This document shows positions 35,182 through 46,995 of a DNA stretch of 64,000 nt, piece after piece (positions within the stretch are counted from its first letter, which is position 1; the number at the start of each line of letters is the position of its first letter). The DNA is taken from the NCBI GenBank assembly GCA_025738555.1, contig JAOVFP010000001.1, positions 5,518,001-5,582,000 of the forward strand. The letters run 5' to 3'. The position numbers and the translations under genes are program-made. The notes under the pieces are model-generated. The model was not told where the DNA came from and searched no databases. It saw only the letters and a list, made by a program, of their open reading frames with translations. Origin of the DNA: Cyathus striatus. Lineage: Eukaryota > Basidiomycota > Agaricomycetes > Agaricales > Nidulariaceae.

Positions 35182-37223
35182 ATGCGTTCTTCCGTCCTCG
35201 CTTTTGTCGTCTGTGCTATCTACGCTTCTCGTGTAGCAGGTGCACCACTGGTCGTGTGTATCCCGTTTATGCACTATCGTTCCTGTGGAGCTGACTATCC
35301 ATCTAGAACCTAAACAATGCTGTTGAAGCCCGATCTCCTGGACGCGGGGGTCGCTTGAATCTTCATGTTGGGCTTCCTCCCATTAACATTGGTTCGCCTC
35401 CTGTAAGTTTGTTTTCTACATGATCACTGGTGTCATGTAATACTAACATGGTATACTTTTTAGCCTCAGCAACGCTCTTTTGACAACATCGAGGCCCGTT
35501 CTCCCCACGGAGGTCGCCTGAATCTTCATGTTGGTCTTCCTGCCATTAACATTGGTTCCCCTCAGGTAAGAATTGATTTGGTCATATAACTGCTGCGATG
35601 CAATCATTTTAACATGTTATCTCTAGCCTCAGCAACGCTCCCTTGACGATATCGAAGCTAGAGGACGTGGTGGATCCAATCGTCACGTCGGTGTTCATAC
35701 TTGCTTTACGCCTGCTTTAATGCTGAATACTTTATAGCACAAACGAGCTGTCGCTGACACGGAAATCGAAGCACGCACTCGAGGTAGTCTAATAGGCGTA
35801 GGCCCCATGCCACACCTTCACATTGGTATTCCCAACTTCGATCTTCATCCTCAAGTTAGTCTCTCTCTCACTTTTATACCCGACGCACGCATTAAATAAT
35901 GCACAAAAACTTTTAGCCTAAGATAGCTCGTTCTTTTGATGGCTCTGAAGAGCTTGAAGCCCGAACTCCCCGTGGTGGCTTCCGGGGTTTGGGCCGCCGT
36001 CCAGGTAGCGCACCTGTAAGCACCTTTGCTAATTGCTAATTATCATGCTGAATGCTTTGTACCCAGCCTCAGGAGCGCTCTTTTGACGACATGGAAATTG
36101 AGGCCCGTTTCCACAAACTAAGCGGATTCCGCATGCCAAAACTACACCTCCCGAGTTACGATATCAGCTCTCCACCTGTTAGTGTTCTCACTTTTCTAGT
36201 ATATATGGCCCAGTCATAAATTTTGCTTGAAACCCTGTAGGTTCAATCTCGTTCCTTTGACGAAGAGCTCGAAGCACGAACTCCCCGTGGTGGCTTCCGT
36301 GGTGGATTCCGAGGTATGGGACGCCATCCCAGTGCACCCGCCCCCGTCAGTTTCCTCTTAGTCTAATGTTCACGATAGTACTGAACACTTTGTAGCAGCA
36401 GCCTCAGGAGCGCTCTTTCGGCGACATGGAAATCGAGGCTCGTTCCCCCAAACTGCTAGGTGGCGTCCGCCTTCCAAAATTGCATATCCCTATTCCTACC
36501 TTCGATCTTCAATCCCCACAAGTAAGTCTTGCTCGGTTTGATACCTATGTCAGATTCATATATCTTTGTATCAAAACCTGTAGCCCCAGTCTCGTTCCTT
36601 TGACGAAGAGCTCGAAGCACGAACTCCCCGTGGTGGCTTCCGTGGTGGATTCCGGGGTATGGGACGCCACCCTAGCGTACCTGCGCCTGTCAGTTTCCTC
36701 TTTGCTCGATGCTTACAGTCATACTGAACACTCTATAGCAGCAGCCCCAGGAGCGTTCGTTCGACGACATGGAAATCGAAGCCCGCTCTCCTAAACTGCT
36801 ACGTGGTGTCCGCTTGCCAAACTTGCACATCCCTATTCCTACCTTCGATGTTCCAAGCACACCAGTAAGCCTTGCCCACTCTGATATCCATGCCGCACCC
36901 ATATATAATGCTTCCTATAGCCTCAGCTCCGCTCCTTTGACGAAGAGCTTGAAGCACGAACTCCCCGCGGTGGCTCCCGGGGTCGCAAGGGAGGGCATCC
37001 CAGCGCACCTGTCAGTATTTTATTTTGCAGAAGCTCAACGTCTTTCTGAACGATCTATAGGTCGAGGCTAGGGCTCCAAGAGGACGTGGGGGACGTCACG
37101 GCGGTCGTCGTGGTGGTTTCAAAATGCCGATGGCTGCAGTAAGTCTTCACACAATCGTTAATGGCCACTATTCAACTTACATATAATTCGCAGCCCCCTA
37201 CTGACGCACCTGCTGAGCAGTAA
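35182..37223 (+). CDS. Secreted cassette-repeat peptide precursor (KEP/RiPP-like)
   Basis: Fourteen exons, every intron phase 0: 35182-35253, 35307-35402, 35464-35565, 35627-35686, 35738-35854, 35917-36015, 36067-36177, 36241-36345, 36396-36521, 36584-36688, 36739-36864, 36921-37010, 37061-37138, 37194-37223 (438 residues). Exon 1 is a signal peptide (MRSSVLAFVVCAIYASRVAG). Each of exons 2-13 holds one EAR, usually ending an acidic spacer such as ERSFDDMEIEAR. Exons 6, 8, 10 and 12 continue with Gly/Arg-rich cassettes (TPRGGFRGGFRGMGRHPS). Exons 7, 9 and 11 carry amphipathic ones (SPKLLGGVRLPKLHIPIP). Exons 2, 3 and 5 have LNLHVGLP or LHIGIP. Dibasic KR/RR occur in exons 5, 6 and 13. The plan resembles secreted fungal precursors cut by Kex2-type proteases into many peptides; products could be cyclic peptides, antimicrobial peptides or signals. 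Function is inferred. Splice sites were placed by eye; intron 1 and intron 4 donors are the weakest. Confidence 0.8.
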
Positions 37224-37406
37224 AGCTTTAAAGGATTGATGGTAGATAAATAGTATTCTCATGTAAAATATATTTGAATTACCGGTGGGGATGCAAAATT
37301 GAATGTATGTCCAGATGAACGTGTTAAGACATCTTGGAGTGACAAATGCCATTTTGCGACGATTCAGCGTGATTGCGATTGTATATATTCAACAAAAAAC
37401 ATTAGT

Positions 37407-37506
37407 TGTCGGTAGCTGGAATCGAACCAGCGGCTCCTCGGATTCATGTAGAATTCGCCTTGGGACACTCCACAACGAGGTGATTTAACCCCTAATCGAT
37501 ACCGAC
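37407..37506 (-). tRNA. tRNA-His(GTG) with a 28-nt intron
   Basis: The minus strand folds as a full cloverleaf: acceptor GTCGGTA/TACCGAC, D-arm GATT/AATC, anticodon stem CCTCG/CGAGG, T-arm GCTGG-TTCGATT-CCAGC and discriminator A. With the intron in the usual place after base 37 (plus 37442-37469) the loop is TTGTGGC, so the anticodon is GTG. The B box GGTTCGATTCC is perfect; the A box is atypical (C at position 9). An adenosine discriminator fits eukaryotic tRNA-His. Confidence 0.8.
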
Positions 37507-37756
37507 ATGACATTTAACCGGTAATGTGTCTATTCGAAGTGAGGATAAACTTACATACTACTAAGTACTTGCTCAGAAGATGTGATCCAAAAATCATTCC
37601 CATAAATTTAAAGTACATCATGCGTCGCTTTACCATTGCTATAATGCTAATAATGTAAAGTACTAGTAATCGTGTCGTAAAAGGCAGAAGAGCAAAAATA
37701 TTTCGAAGTTCGTAAGTACACACACGTTGAAAGCAAAAATAAAATAGTAGAAAATA

Positions 37757-38601
37757 TTATATGGTCTCGTTATGCACTACACTACCCTTCTCCGAGCTTG
37801 TCTTTTCCACTGTTTCTGTCTGAGATGTCCGGGGTGCGGTTTCTTCTACTGGGAATGTCTTGGTGGACTTTGTAGATGCGTAGAGGAGGGTGAGCGCTGC
37901 AACGGTGATAAAGAACCATCCAGGCCAGATGCATCCCAACAACAATTTAACTAAACCCCGTATCAGTGCATCCAATCTCTACGACAGGATGAAAGAATGA
38001 CTTACGATACCACTGATCCTTATACACACTCGAACTCCCCAACTTCTGCTCCAACGCCTTGATAATATCATGCGACAACTCAGTCGGCCCCAAAAATGCA
38101 CGAACTTTCGCCTCGCGCGTGTTGAAAAATAGTGTATAGGGGATGTTACATGCCAAAATCCATATCGAAAAGAACAAAAGGATGAGTCCTTGGATGCGCA
38201 GTGTGCGGACGGCGAAGGGGCGAGTGCGGGGTGTTATCATGAGTAAGACGAATTTGGAGATGAGAACGGCGGTGAACGCTGTTATGGCTGTTAAGACTAT
38301 GCCGACGTTTAGTATATCTATAAGGGGTATGTTAGGATGCATGTGGTGGTAGAGAGAGGGAACAGTGTACCGCTGGTATTAATGGTGATAACGGTAGGAG
38401 AAGATACTTTAGACTTAATGGCGCTCTTTTGCTGGTTTGATTTGACCAGCGCGTTAAGGCCTATCAAAGTAACGTCAGTACCTGCAACAACAAAGTGAAA
38501 AAAAGAATGGACGCACCGACACATGCAGCAAGGACAGCAAACACCCAAGCCACAACAAGGACCGTAATACGAGTCTTGAAAAGCGGTCCAGACGACATCA
38601 T
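37757..38601 (-). CDS. Four-helix membrane protein, paralogue 1
   Basis: Exons 38517-38601, 38371-38460, 38006-38317 and 37757-37950 give 226 residues, all introns phase 1. Four hydrophobic helices are visible: one at the N-terminus (VLVVAWVFAVLAACV), two in exon 3 (around GIVLTAITAFTAVLI and LILLFFSIWILACN) and one in exon 4 (GWFFITVAALTLLYA). The tail is hydrophilic. It shares exon lengths, intron phases and motifs GLNALVKSNQQ and GSSSVYK with the gene at 42425, so the two are duplicates. The family is not identified; the layout recalls small fungal tetraspan proteins. Confidence 0.75.
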
Positions 38602-39952
38602 CGAAATAAATCACGTAAAGAAAGGGAAGTCTGAATGAAGCCTCGCAAAAAACGTATCGGGCAAGGGGGAAGCAAAGACAAAAGCTCAAATTTCCCCACC
38701 ACACTTCCCTCCATTTAAGCCCACCCCTCTCACCATAGCTCGTCACCCAGAATGTAATTCAGGTCGAATCTGGGAGATCTGGAGATCAAGAAAGAAACAA
38801 GCGAGAGAGGGTGCATAATTGCGATCATGGGAACCCCGCACCATATGTAACAGCATCACGCGCACACTTTCCAAGCTTCTTTTCTGTCTTTTTTTGCTCC
38901 CACCATGGGTCCAGTAGTTCTTCAAAAGACGCAAAGGCGTTCCACATCTAAGCCTGTGATTTCCCTCTCCCCGCCCATGGCTACTTGGCTTTCATCACCC
39001 CTTTTCCACTGACACCGTGTCATATTAATACCACTCATTTCGTGCATGAAAATCACTGGTTGAAGTGAAGCGTGGCAAGCGAGTTCCAATGCGGAACCAG
39101 AAAGGAACTTCTCCCCATTCCATATGCTCAGGAACATGCTTTTAATCGCACAGCGATGATTCGGCGCAGTTGTACTGAACGCAGCGCAGAGCGAATATTG
39201 CGCTTATAGCCGTCTGCAGCCTGCAGCTACTTGTGGCCTTCCAGGCTCCCCCCAAGTAAGCACTTCCCCGCACTTGATCCCCATACCCCACACGCGTGAA
39301 GTTTTTCCCCTCGATCTGCGGTGTCTTACTGGAGCTGCGCTCATTGGTTGGGGGTGATCGCTGTTGATGGGGAGGCCCGGACTCCTATGCTGGTCTTGTT
39401 GCAGGAAGTACACAACGCAAATTCGTCCAGGGAACATAACTTGAAGAAGGCAAATTCGCGTACGGCTGCGTACGGTTATTGATGGCACTCTGCTCTGTCC
39501 ATGGGAATCCATCAGCTTTCACAAGAAGATTTATCGAAGAACCTTTCACTTGCTTACTTACCAAGGGTTCTATCTTTATTACTCCCCACACAATCGTTAT
39601 ATCTACGTGCGCGCACCGCTGTTCGCCGTTTCCTGAAAATTGCTTTTTTCCATCAAATTACAATGTGCATGGGGTGTGGGCGCTGGTAACCTGAAGCGAG
39701 GGAAGTTGGGTTTTAGATGGGTATCGAAGGCGAACTGTGCGTGGCCGTGGACAGGTACGACTGTGCCGACGGAGGTTTACCTTCTGTTCTTGACAAATCG
39801 TTCTTGCTATGGTCTTCTTGTCATACTTTGAGGTTGCGTATCCGTTTTTCCGCTCGTCCAACGAGCTCCCGCCATAACTTACTTACACTCTACCTCCCTA
39901 CCTCCCTACCTCCCTTCCTCCTATCCGCAACACCGCATCCTACTAGATCCTA
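38602..39952. other. Intergenic
   Basis: No gene supported. A C-rich stretch TCCCTACCTCCCTACCTCCC lies near 39893-39912. Confidence 0.4.
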
Positions 39953-40547
39953 AGGTAGGGCTCAGATAGACCCAGTACCCTTATGTAATCATATTACATA
40001 AGCGCCAAGACTGGCCAAATCTGAGGCTGAAAAAATTTCTGAAAATATAATGTCAAAAAAAATTGAAAATGTTACTCAGGGAAGTATAAGTTACCTTCAA
40101 GTCTCCCATACAAAGCATTTAGAAGTAGTTTATAACACTTGTGGTACATCTAGCCAACCGAGCTGCTCTCACTAAGAGTGGAAGGAGTATCTCCTGCTCT
40201 CCAAGGTCACGTATAAGTGTGACATTGTGTGACATTTTGGTGACATGTCACAATATGTCACGGAGTGTGACGGCCAAATCTGAGAACTCAAAAATATAAA
40301 ATGCTATCATTCACACAGAAATGTAATAAATATACATTTTCTACAATAAAAATTCTTTGCCTATCTGGTCCCCCAAAATAAACTTTATTTAATTTTTTCT
40401 TTCTGGGATTTAGAGATTCAATCATCATAAACACATCCCAGGGGAAATAAATGCATTAGAGTGAATTGTGGTTGAGCAGATAGCCGTCTATGTTGGTGAA
40501 GGCAACTGCTTATGTAAGGGGGTGCTGGATTTATCTGAGCCCTACCT
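39953..40547. mobile_element. MITE with ~40-bp inverted repeats and TA target
   Basis: AGGTAGGGCTCAGATA... at 39953 recurs inverted ending at 40547 (...TATCTGAGCCCTACCT). TA flanks both ends, as for Tc1/mariner-type insertions. The 595-bp interior is non-coding and holds a TGTGACA/TGTCACA cluster near 40220-40270. Confidence 0.75.
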
Positions 40548-42359
40548 TACCTCCCGCTCCAGGACCCATCTCCCTTCAACCTTCTTCAGAATCTGATCAG
40601 TAGTGATACCCAGCATTCTCGAAAAATACCCACCCACCGTCCAAATTTTCAAATTTCCAAACCTCGAGGCATGAGCCAAGTCAAAATTTACATTTACCTC
40701 CTCTCTTTCACTTACTTTATCAGACTTTTCCCTGAGCGTGAAGGGTTCGAGTTATAACAGGTACGCGGAATCAAGTTTGTCGTACATACAAAAGAGGATA
40801 CTTTGAACCTGACTTGGAATCTGGATCTTCTGGGCATTCGAATTGCATTACATTTCCCAAGTTGCATTTCCTCTTGTCCAAACCATATCTTTCAAATCCA
40901 GCAGATGCGGATGCGGTTGCTTCAGGGGAAGAAGGGAGGCTTAATGCTTAATAAAAGGAGTCAGCGGGTCCTTTCTGATCTTTGTATTTCATCTTACTAT
41001 CATTCGAATCTGATGGGTTATGGTGATAAGCATTTTATCCGCACCTGTATACGTAGAGTATGTAGGCGCCCCCTCTATCTTCTGTGATTGCGCTGATAAT
41101 AGATTTTTCTAATATTGCATTTGTGGAAGAAGTATGGCACGATATGTTTTTTGAGTTTTAGTTAAGGTGAAACCCGACGGTGGAATCCACTTACCCGTAC
41201 GTATGTCAAAGAGAAGTGTGGAGAAGAGGCGGGCGGACCTTATCCCGCGCTCACCCAAAGCACGTAGTCCCTCGAAGGAGTTCTGCTGAAATAGGTTTAG
41301 CTCCGGAACATACTCCACTCCTCTCATAAAGTGTAGACAAACAACCTATGTTACCGTATGATACTTGGAATAGTTCGACACTGGGCTTGCTTGGCTCTTC
41401 TGGCTTCAGTAGTCTCCGACTCTCCGTAAGGTCAATCTGCTAACATACTATACATAACATGCAAAGTTAGGTATCGTATGTAGAAACCATAGAAAACCTA
41501 CGAGGACGTACCTTCCTTTGCTCGAAATGAATCCGGTGCCTGCTTCACGTAAGTACTCCCTTCACACGATGGGAACGACCTATGAGATCCAAGACCACAT
41601 GCTTCGAAGAATATCCGCTTTAACATTGTGATTTCACGTATCATCACTGTGGTTCGCTGGTATTTATAGAAGTGATTAGTGGATCGAATTCGAAGAGCAG
41701 AAGTTGAAAGAGGTGTGTCTGGACAGAGGATAGCTGATAGAGATCGCTGTATGTTTTAGATTCGAATTGCGTTATCATATCTGTTCAGCGCTGGAATGCA
41801 GGTGCAATAAAGCTAAAGCTACACAGCATCGGTAGAGAGAAATCACCTAAAGGAAAGAAAAGCCAAGGTCTATTTACATCTATTTTGCAAAACCTTCCCA
41901 CAGGCTCCTCGTGCACACTCTCACCCAACTTCCAACTTCCACGATGGATTCCACGTATCGCTTTCATTCTCGCTCTTTCCTTCCCAACGACTGACACCGA
42001 ACCGAGGTACCTCGACGTCTCGTAACCCACGATTCTATGAGCAGCAGCACCACTCACTGCGCAATGGCATCGGACATCACATGCTCTTTCATTGTCAAAA
42101 ACGTATATTATGACAGATCTATAAACGCTGGGTGACTTCATAGCCTTCAGTCATCTTCCGGATTTCGCACTGCCGGAAAATCTTACGTGACGCGTTAGAA
42201 GCTCCTCGGTACTCCCATAATTTATAGCCATACTGCAAGGGGCTAAAGAACTCTATGGGACTGGGAAAAACGCGTAAAGTAAAGAAGCAATGTAGAATCT
42301 GTTCAGATTCGGGATAGTCAATTTTCTTTTCCGAGCCTCTTCTGAAGGTGCTCTGAGGC
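40548..42359. other. Intergenic
   Basis: Short frames only; a 118-codon minus frame (41785-42141) has no recognised motif and is not called. Confidence 0.4.
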
Positions 42360-42366
42360 TATAAAA
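42360..42366 (+). promoter_or_regulatory. TATA box of membrane-protein paralogue 2
   Basis: TATAAAA 59 bases before ATG 42425. Confidence 0.5.
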
Positions 42367-42424
42367 AGTACACTCCCCACCAGCTCTGAGCTCCTCCTCT
42401 CGCCCCTCACTCCATACGTACACT

Positions 42425-43308
42425 ATGGCACTAACAATCCGCGACAGACGCTCTGCCCCACTCTGGGGTCTGCGCTTGATCACTCTGTTGCTCGCGTGGG
42501 CATGGGCTATTATCGCTGTTGGAGTCGGTACGTTCTATCTGAGTATCATAAAAGATCTGTTGGCTGATAAAGATCACAGGTCTGAACGCACTGATTAAGT
42601 CCAACCAGCAACAGACCAGGCTGAGGAATCAAGTGCCAGCGGGGACAACTCTCGATATTAACGTTAAAGGTTCGTCTTTCTCTCCCCTTCCTTCCCCCTT
42701 ACTCACCCTACCCCACAGATGTATTCAACACAGGCGTAATAGTAACAACAATAGCAGCATGCATAGGCGTCCTAACCACCGTCCTCCTCCTCCTCCACCT
42801 CCATCGTCCGACACTCCTCACATCCTCACTCAAAATCCAAGGGTCCATCCTCGCATTCTTCACAGTATGGTTATTCGCTGTACAAGTAGCATTTACGCAC
42901 TTCTTCCGCACACGCAGTGCAGGCGTGCGAGCGTTCATAAATGGCCAGGAGTTGCCTAGCAGCATCGTGCAGAGCGTTGAGAGAGGATTAGGGTCAACGA
43001 GTGTGTACAAAAGGATTTCGTACTGTAAGTCTTTGTCTTCTCGCCTCTTATTTCCTCACTTACTAACCAATCACACAGTGCGCCTAGTCGCAATCCTACC
43101 ATGGTTTACAATCCTCTTCTCCCTCCTTGCCACTACAATGCTCTTTAAAGCAGCCTCCCGCGCCCGCAGGGCGTCCACTGCCGTCTCTCCCACGAGTGCC
43201 ACCGAGACACGCGGGACAAATTCTGGCGAGGGGATGGTGGAAAAGGATAGGGGCGTGTCGACTGAGAGGGAGAGGACTGTTTCTACGGAGAAACGTGCTG
43301 ATGCTTGA
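42425..43308 (+). CDS. Four-helix membrane protein, paralogue 2
   Basis: Exons 42425-42527, 42580-42669, 42719-43024 and 43079-43308 give 242 residues with three phase-1 introns at the same places as in the gene at 37757-38601; exon 2 is 90 nt in both. Helices: LITLLLAWAWAIIAVGV, GVIVTTIAACIGVLTTVLL, SILAFFTVWLFAVQVAF and VAILPWFTILFSLLATTML. A polar loop contains GLGSTSVYK. The C-terminal tail is charged and rich in Thr/Ser/Glu. Function unknown; the pair probably arose by an inverted local duplication. Confidence 0.78.
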
Positions 43309-44059
43309 GGTTGAGGTTGAGTATGCGAGAAAGAGAGATTGCTGAAGGGAAGTTTGTGGTTTGTTTTAAGGTTGATACCTATTGGGTACTTACGATTTCG
43401 AACGAGTGATGTACGATATAATGATGATTTTGAATCTTTTTGGTATAGGTTCTTCGATTCGAGATTGTTCTCTGAGAAATATATTGTGGTTCTATACGAG
43501 TTTGAGTGTAAGCTTGGGAAGTAACTTACTTGGATGATTATTTCATAGAACTTGTTCAGTGTCTACATGCCGAGCCAAGTTTTTCCGTAAGCGCTTGTAC
43601 TTTTATAGCGCCTAAACATCGCATGATTTAACGATGTCTCGTTTTGACAATAATTGTATGTAACTTGTAAGTTGTCACAATGTAAGTGGTTGTATGCCAA
43701 ACTTCATTTCTTAGACCACCATTTTGACGCACATATATATAGGCATTCACTAGATATTGAATGAATGCAGTTTGAGAGTTGAGAGTCGAGTTCGAGTCTC
43801 TGAGGTTCCAATTCTTCGTTCTCCACCTAGTTCATGCAAATGATGCGAACGCATGGCATGGTCGTATTAAACAGTTAGTTGACAAGCTCTGGTAATGCTC
43901 ATTAGCCCTCATTGCCTAGTCATTTCTAGGTTCCGCCTGGGATTACGAGAATTACTGTAGTTGAAACTTGCGTAAATTTTATTTGGAACAACAATTAGTA
44001 TCTTGTTCTGTAGTTGTATAAGCAATTACTAATTATTACTTGTGGGTCCCTGCAGACCC
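43309..44059. other. Spacer leading into RX copy 2
   Basis: AT-rich; the part from about 43860 resembles loosely the upstream block of RX-A (GGAACAACAATTAG...TTGTTCTGTAGTTG), so the repeat may begin earlier than called. Confidence 0.4.
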
Positions 44060-45495
44060 ATGATTACTGATAATCATTGCACGCACCAATAGATACTGTA
44101 CCAGTGCCACATGCCACGGGCAATTGTTCAATTGAGAGGGTAGCGTTGGCCGTATGCTCACTCACCTCTGCGTTGGGGGGGCATCTGGGAGGGCATATTC
44201 GACAATCGACCTAGGCCAAAATTATAAATATTTTGGTTCCTCAGGAGATTGGGAACTATTGGAATATGAGGTTTGCGAGTCTGCGATTGGGACTAGTACT
44301 GAGAGCCTGAGTCTCCGAGACAAGCATAGCGATGACAACAAAGCCACACAACGCGTCTAGCGCTATAAACAGGTCAGCCCCGTTTACCCTCTGTCTCCTC
44401 CAAACCACCACCTCGTAAACACTCACTCCTCACTCATCTATTCGTTAGCTCATGTATCATCATCACAGGCCCTCAACTCAAGCACAATTAAATCGCCAGC
44501 CTCAAGCATCAGTAAGTACATGTCTACGACGCTCATATTTAACTTGATGGCTGACTAGGTAGTCTTAGTGCAGAGGTTTGTCAACACCCTCTCTTATCAT
44601 AACTTACACCATCCTTTCATTCAACTATCATGGATAACGTGTCGCGCTTTCAGGGATATCTCAAGTAATTCTCAAGCTAACCAGCCTCGCGTAATCAGTC
44701 TATCGAAGGGATACGTAGTCTTGGTGGCTGACATGGTTGCCGGCATCATGTAAGTTTTCATCCTTTTTTTGTTTACATGTCGCCAATGCGTTGTATCTCA
44801 GGTAAACGGAAGAAGAAGAAACTCAAAGGATCATAAGGTAGGTATTCCTCTGTTCTTCGCTCAAGACAACTGGCTAACACTTCGCCCCGTAGTAAAAGAA
44901 GTCGAGGTCAGACGAAGAAGCACATCACATTGTGAGTCGTCACTATCCCCTTTCCTAAATGCACAATGCTAACACGTCGCGATTCAGATCACACTGGGCC
45001 ACTTTTTTTTTTTACGCTCGCCATGGCCATGCCGACAGTTGGTTCAATCCCTTGCGTCATCGTGCCCCGTTACGACGGCACCTGGGTGGAGGGGTGGTGT
45101 AGCTCCGAACCAAGATGGTCCTTCGCTGTGGTGTAGGCGCATAGTCACGACCCGCCTCCCGCCTGAGGCGCGAGGGGGATTTCTCAGCTGCTTAATGTGG
45201 CTGCAGTGTCCGTGCGGGGATAGCTACCCTTAGCCGCCATCGCCTGGATCCCTGGATCAAGACCGTCAAGTTTGCAAGTTGATTATGCCAGTGAAGCAGC
45301 GTGCGGGCGCGCTTGTGAAGAGGATGCTTATGCTGGGGGTATCCGCAAAGGTAATGATAACGGTAGGTGTTTCCTTCCCGGTTGTAGGTAGAGATGCATT
45401 TGTGCATATCTTCCTCGTGCTACCTTGACGCGGTCACCGGGCTTAGACTTGCGGCTTGCATAAGCTCCAAGTCAACCAAAAGCACGTTAAAATTT
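44060..45495 (+). repeat. RX family, subfamily B, most complete copy
   Basis: Order: inverted repeat TGATTACTGATAATCA; CACACAACGCG; TATAAA at 44364-44369; CT-rich start region; introns with donors GTAAGT (about 44511), GTAAGT (44750), GTAGGT (44838) and acceptors CTTTCAG, CTCAG, GTAG and TTCAG; GC-rich domain 45005-45250; 3' end AACCAAAAGCACGTTAAAAT. Splice-like sites lie at the same places in copies 52165 and 55685. Short frames end in GGFLSCLMWLQCPCGDSYP (stop 45233) and in a 47-codon frame from 45287. Confidence 0.8.
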
Positions 45496-46726
45496 ATTGC
45501 ATCTGTATCCTTATTTACACTGAGGACTTACATCTCCTGAATTGCTAATGTATCGTTGTCAGTACTGTGTTTGAATTGTACATACCTTCTGAGACTACAA
45601 ATCATCTGCGACAATTTCCTTTTTTATCTCTTTATCCTGTAAGCTCATAGCTAAGATTATACATAATATGCCAATACTTTCACTCGCTCAATGGTCGTAA
45701 AATATGGACTATAGGGCCAACTTCATGAATACGTAACCACTAAGTAAGCTTTGCTTGGTTTCTTTAGACTTTACATGCTACTTTTGATATTCCCTGTCAT
45801 ATAATAATATATAGTCCTTTCGAAGCAAATATGCTATTAAGTACTACAGTACCAAGTAGTCGTGGTCCTACTAGCTCTGACTACTACATCGTGATATTTT
45901 GTGGCAGTCGGTATTGGTTAGTCGTGGTCTAATGGCTTTGACAACCCCTGAATCTGTCTTCCTTGTATTGCATCTTTTTTATTATTACTTACACCAAGGA
46001 TTTACGTATTATTCCTCCAAGTCGCGTTCTCCCCCTCCTACGGCGCTGAGAGACCTGAACAGATAATTTATCATTATTTCATTTCATAAAATCCATCTCT
46101 TTTAATTGTGAAACACTTAGAGTTTTCCTCTAGAACAACAATTATCTTGGTATTTTACTTGCCCCCATCGTTTGTGGGTCCTTGACGCTGGGGCTTCGTT
46201 AGGCCTTACATGTCACTTGTGGTATCTCCTGTCCACCTAATGGCTCAGTGACTACTCCTGCACCGTTGGTTTTAAACAGTACTTATGTCAGAGATATTTA
46301 ATTGTAAGCTTTTATCATTATCACTTACATCTTGATATATGGCTTTATTTCATGTTAAGTAATATTGGGTAGTCGTGGTCTAATGGCTCTAACAATTTCC
46401 TCTGCATAGCGTTGGTTTTGATTACAACTTTTTATTACTAACATAAATTGTCTCCGAGTCTCATTGTTGTCCTTTGCTACTAGCGCTGTGAGACTAGAAC
46501 ATATATATACTTTGATTATTGAATCTCAAAAGGGAGTAGTGGTGTAACCAACAACAATCACAATCCATTACTGAGCGAGATCTATACTGGTGTACGTTAA
46601 ACCGTAATAAAGGCTCGAATGTTCAGCTACTATTATTTTTGCGAAATATAAGACATTTGCAGTGGAAGGACAGATAAAGGATTTGTGGCCTAGAAAATTG
46701 GACAGAACTACTATGGACTTTGAACT
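45496..46726. other. AT-rich tail with tRNA-like A-box motifs
   Basis: GTCGTGGTCYAATGGCT-type motifs lie at about 45856, 45916 and 46367. A fragment AGAACAACAATTATCTTGG...GGGTCCTTGACG at 46131-46182 matches the RX upstream region. No gene seen. Confidence 0.4.
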
Positions 46727-46995
46727 GTAGAGCAGGCATTCTGCCTGCATGGTAAAAATGCGGTTTTCATCTCCGTTACCTCACTCCCACATACTGTCAT
46801 TTACTCATCATTACCTCGTGTCGCTTACCTACATAAATGTCGTACGTACGCTTTGTGAATGTTAGCTTCGCATTTCCCCCCTTTCTCTCTCTCAAATGCA
46901 CGCTCACTGGATCTGAAGGGTCGGACGGATGTGCCGCCCACTCGCATTATTTCTTTGTCGAGAGGATACCCCCAAGCACATATCCTCCTCCACAG
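46727..46995. mobile_element. Relative of the insertion at 969-1242
   Basis: Same ends (TGTAGAGCAGG...CACAG) and several shared internal blocks in the same order, with many changes. Confidence 0.4.

Noticed and set aside
41785..42141. 118-codon minus frame
   Set aside because: No known motif, no introns, composition like random sequence.
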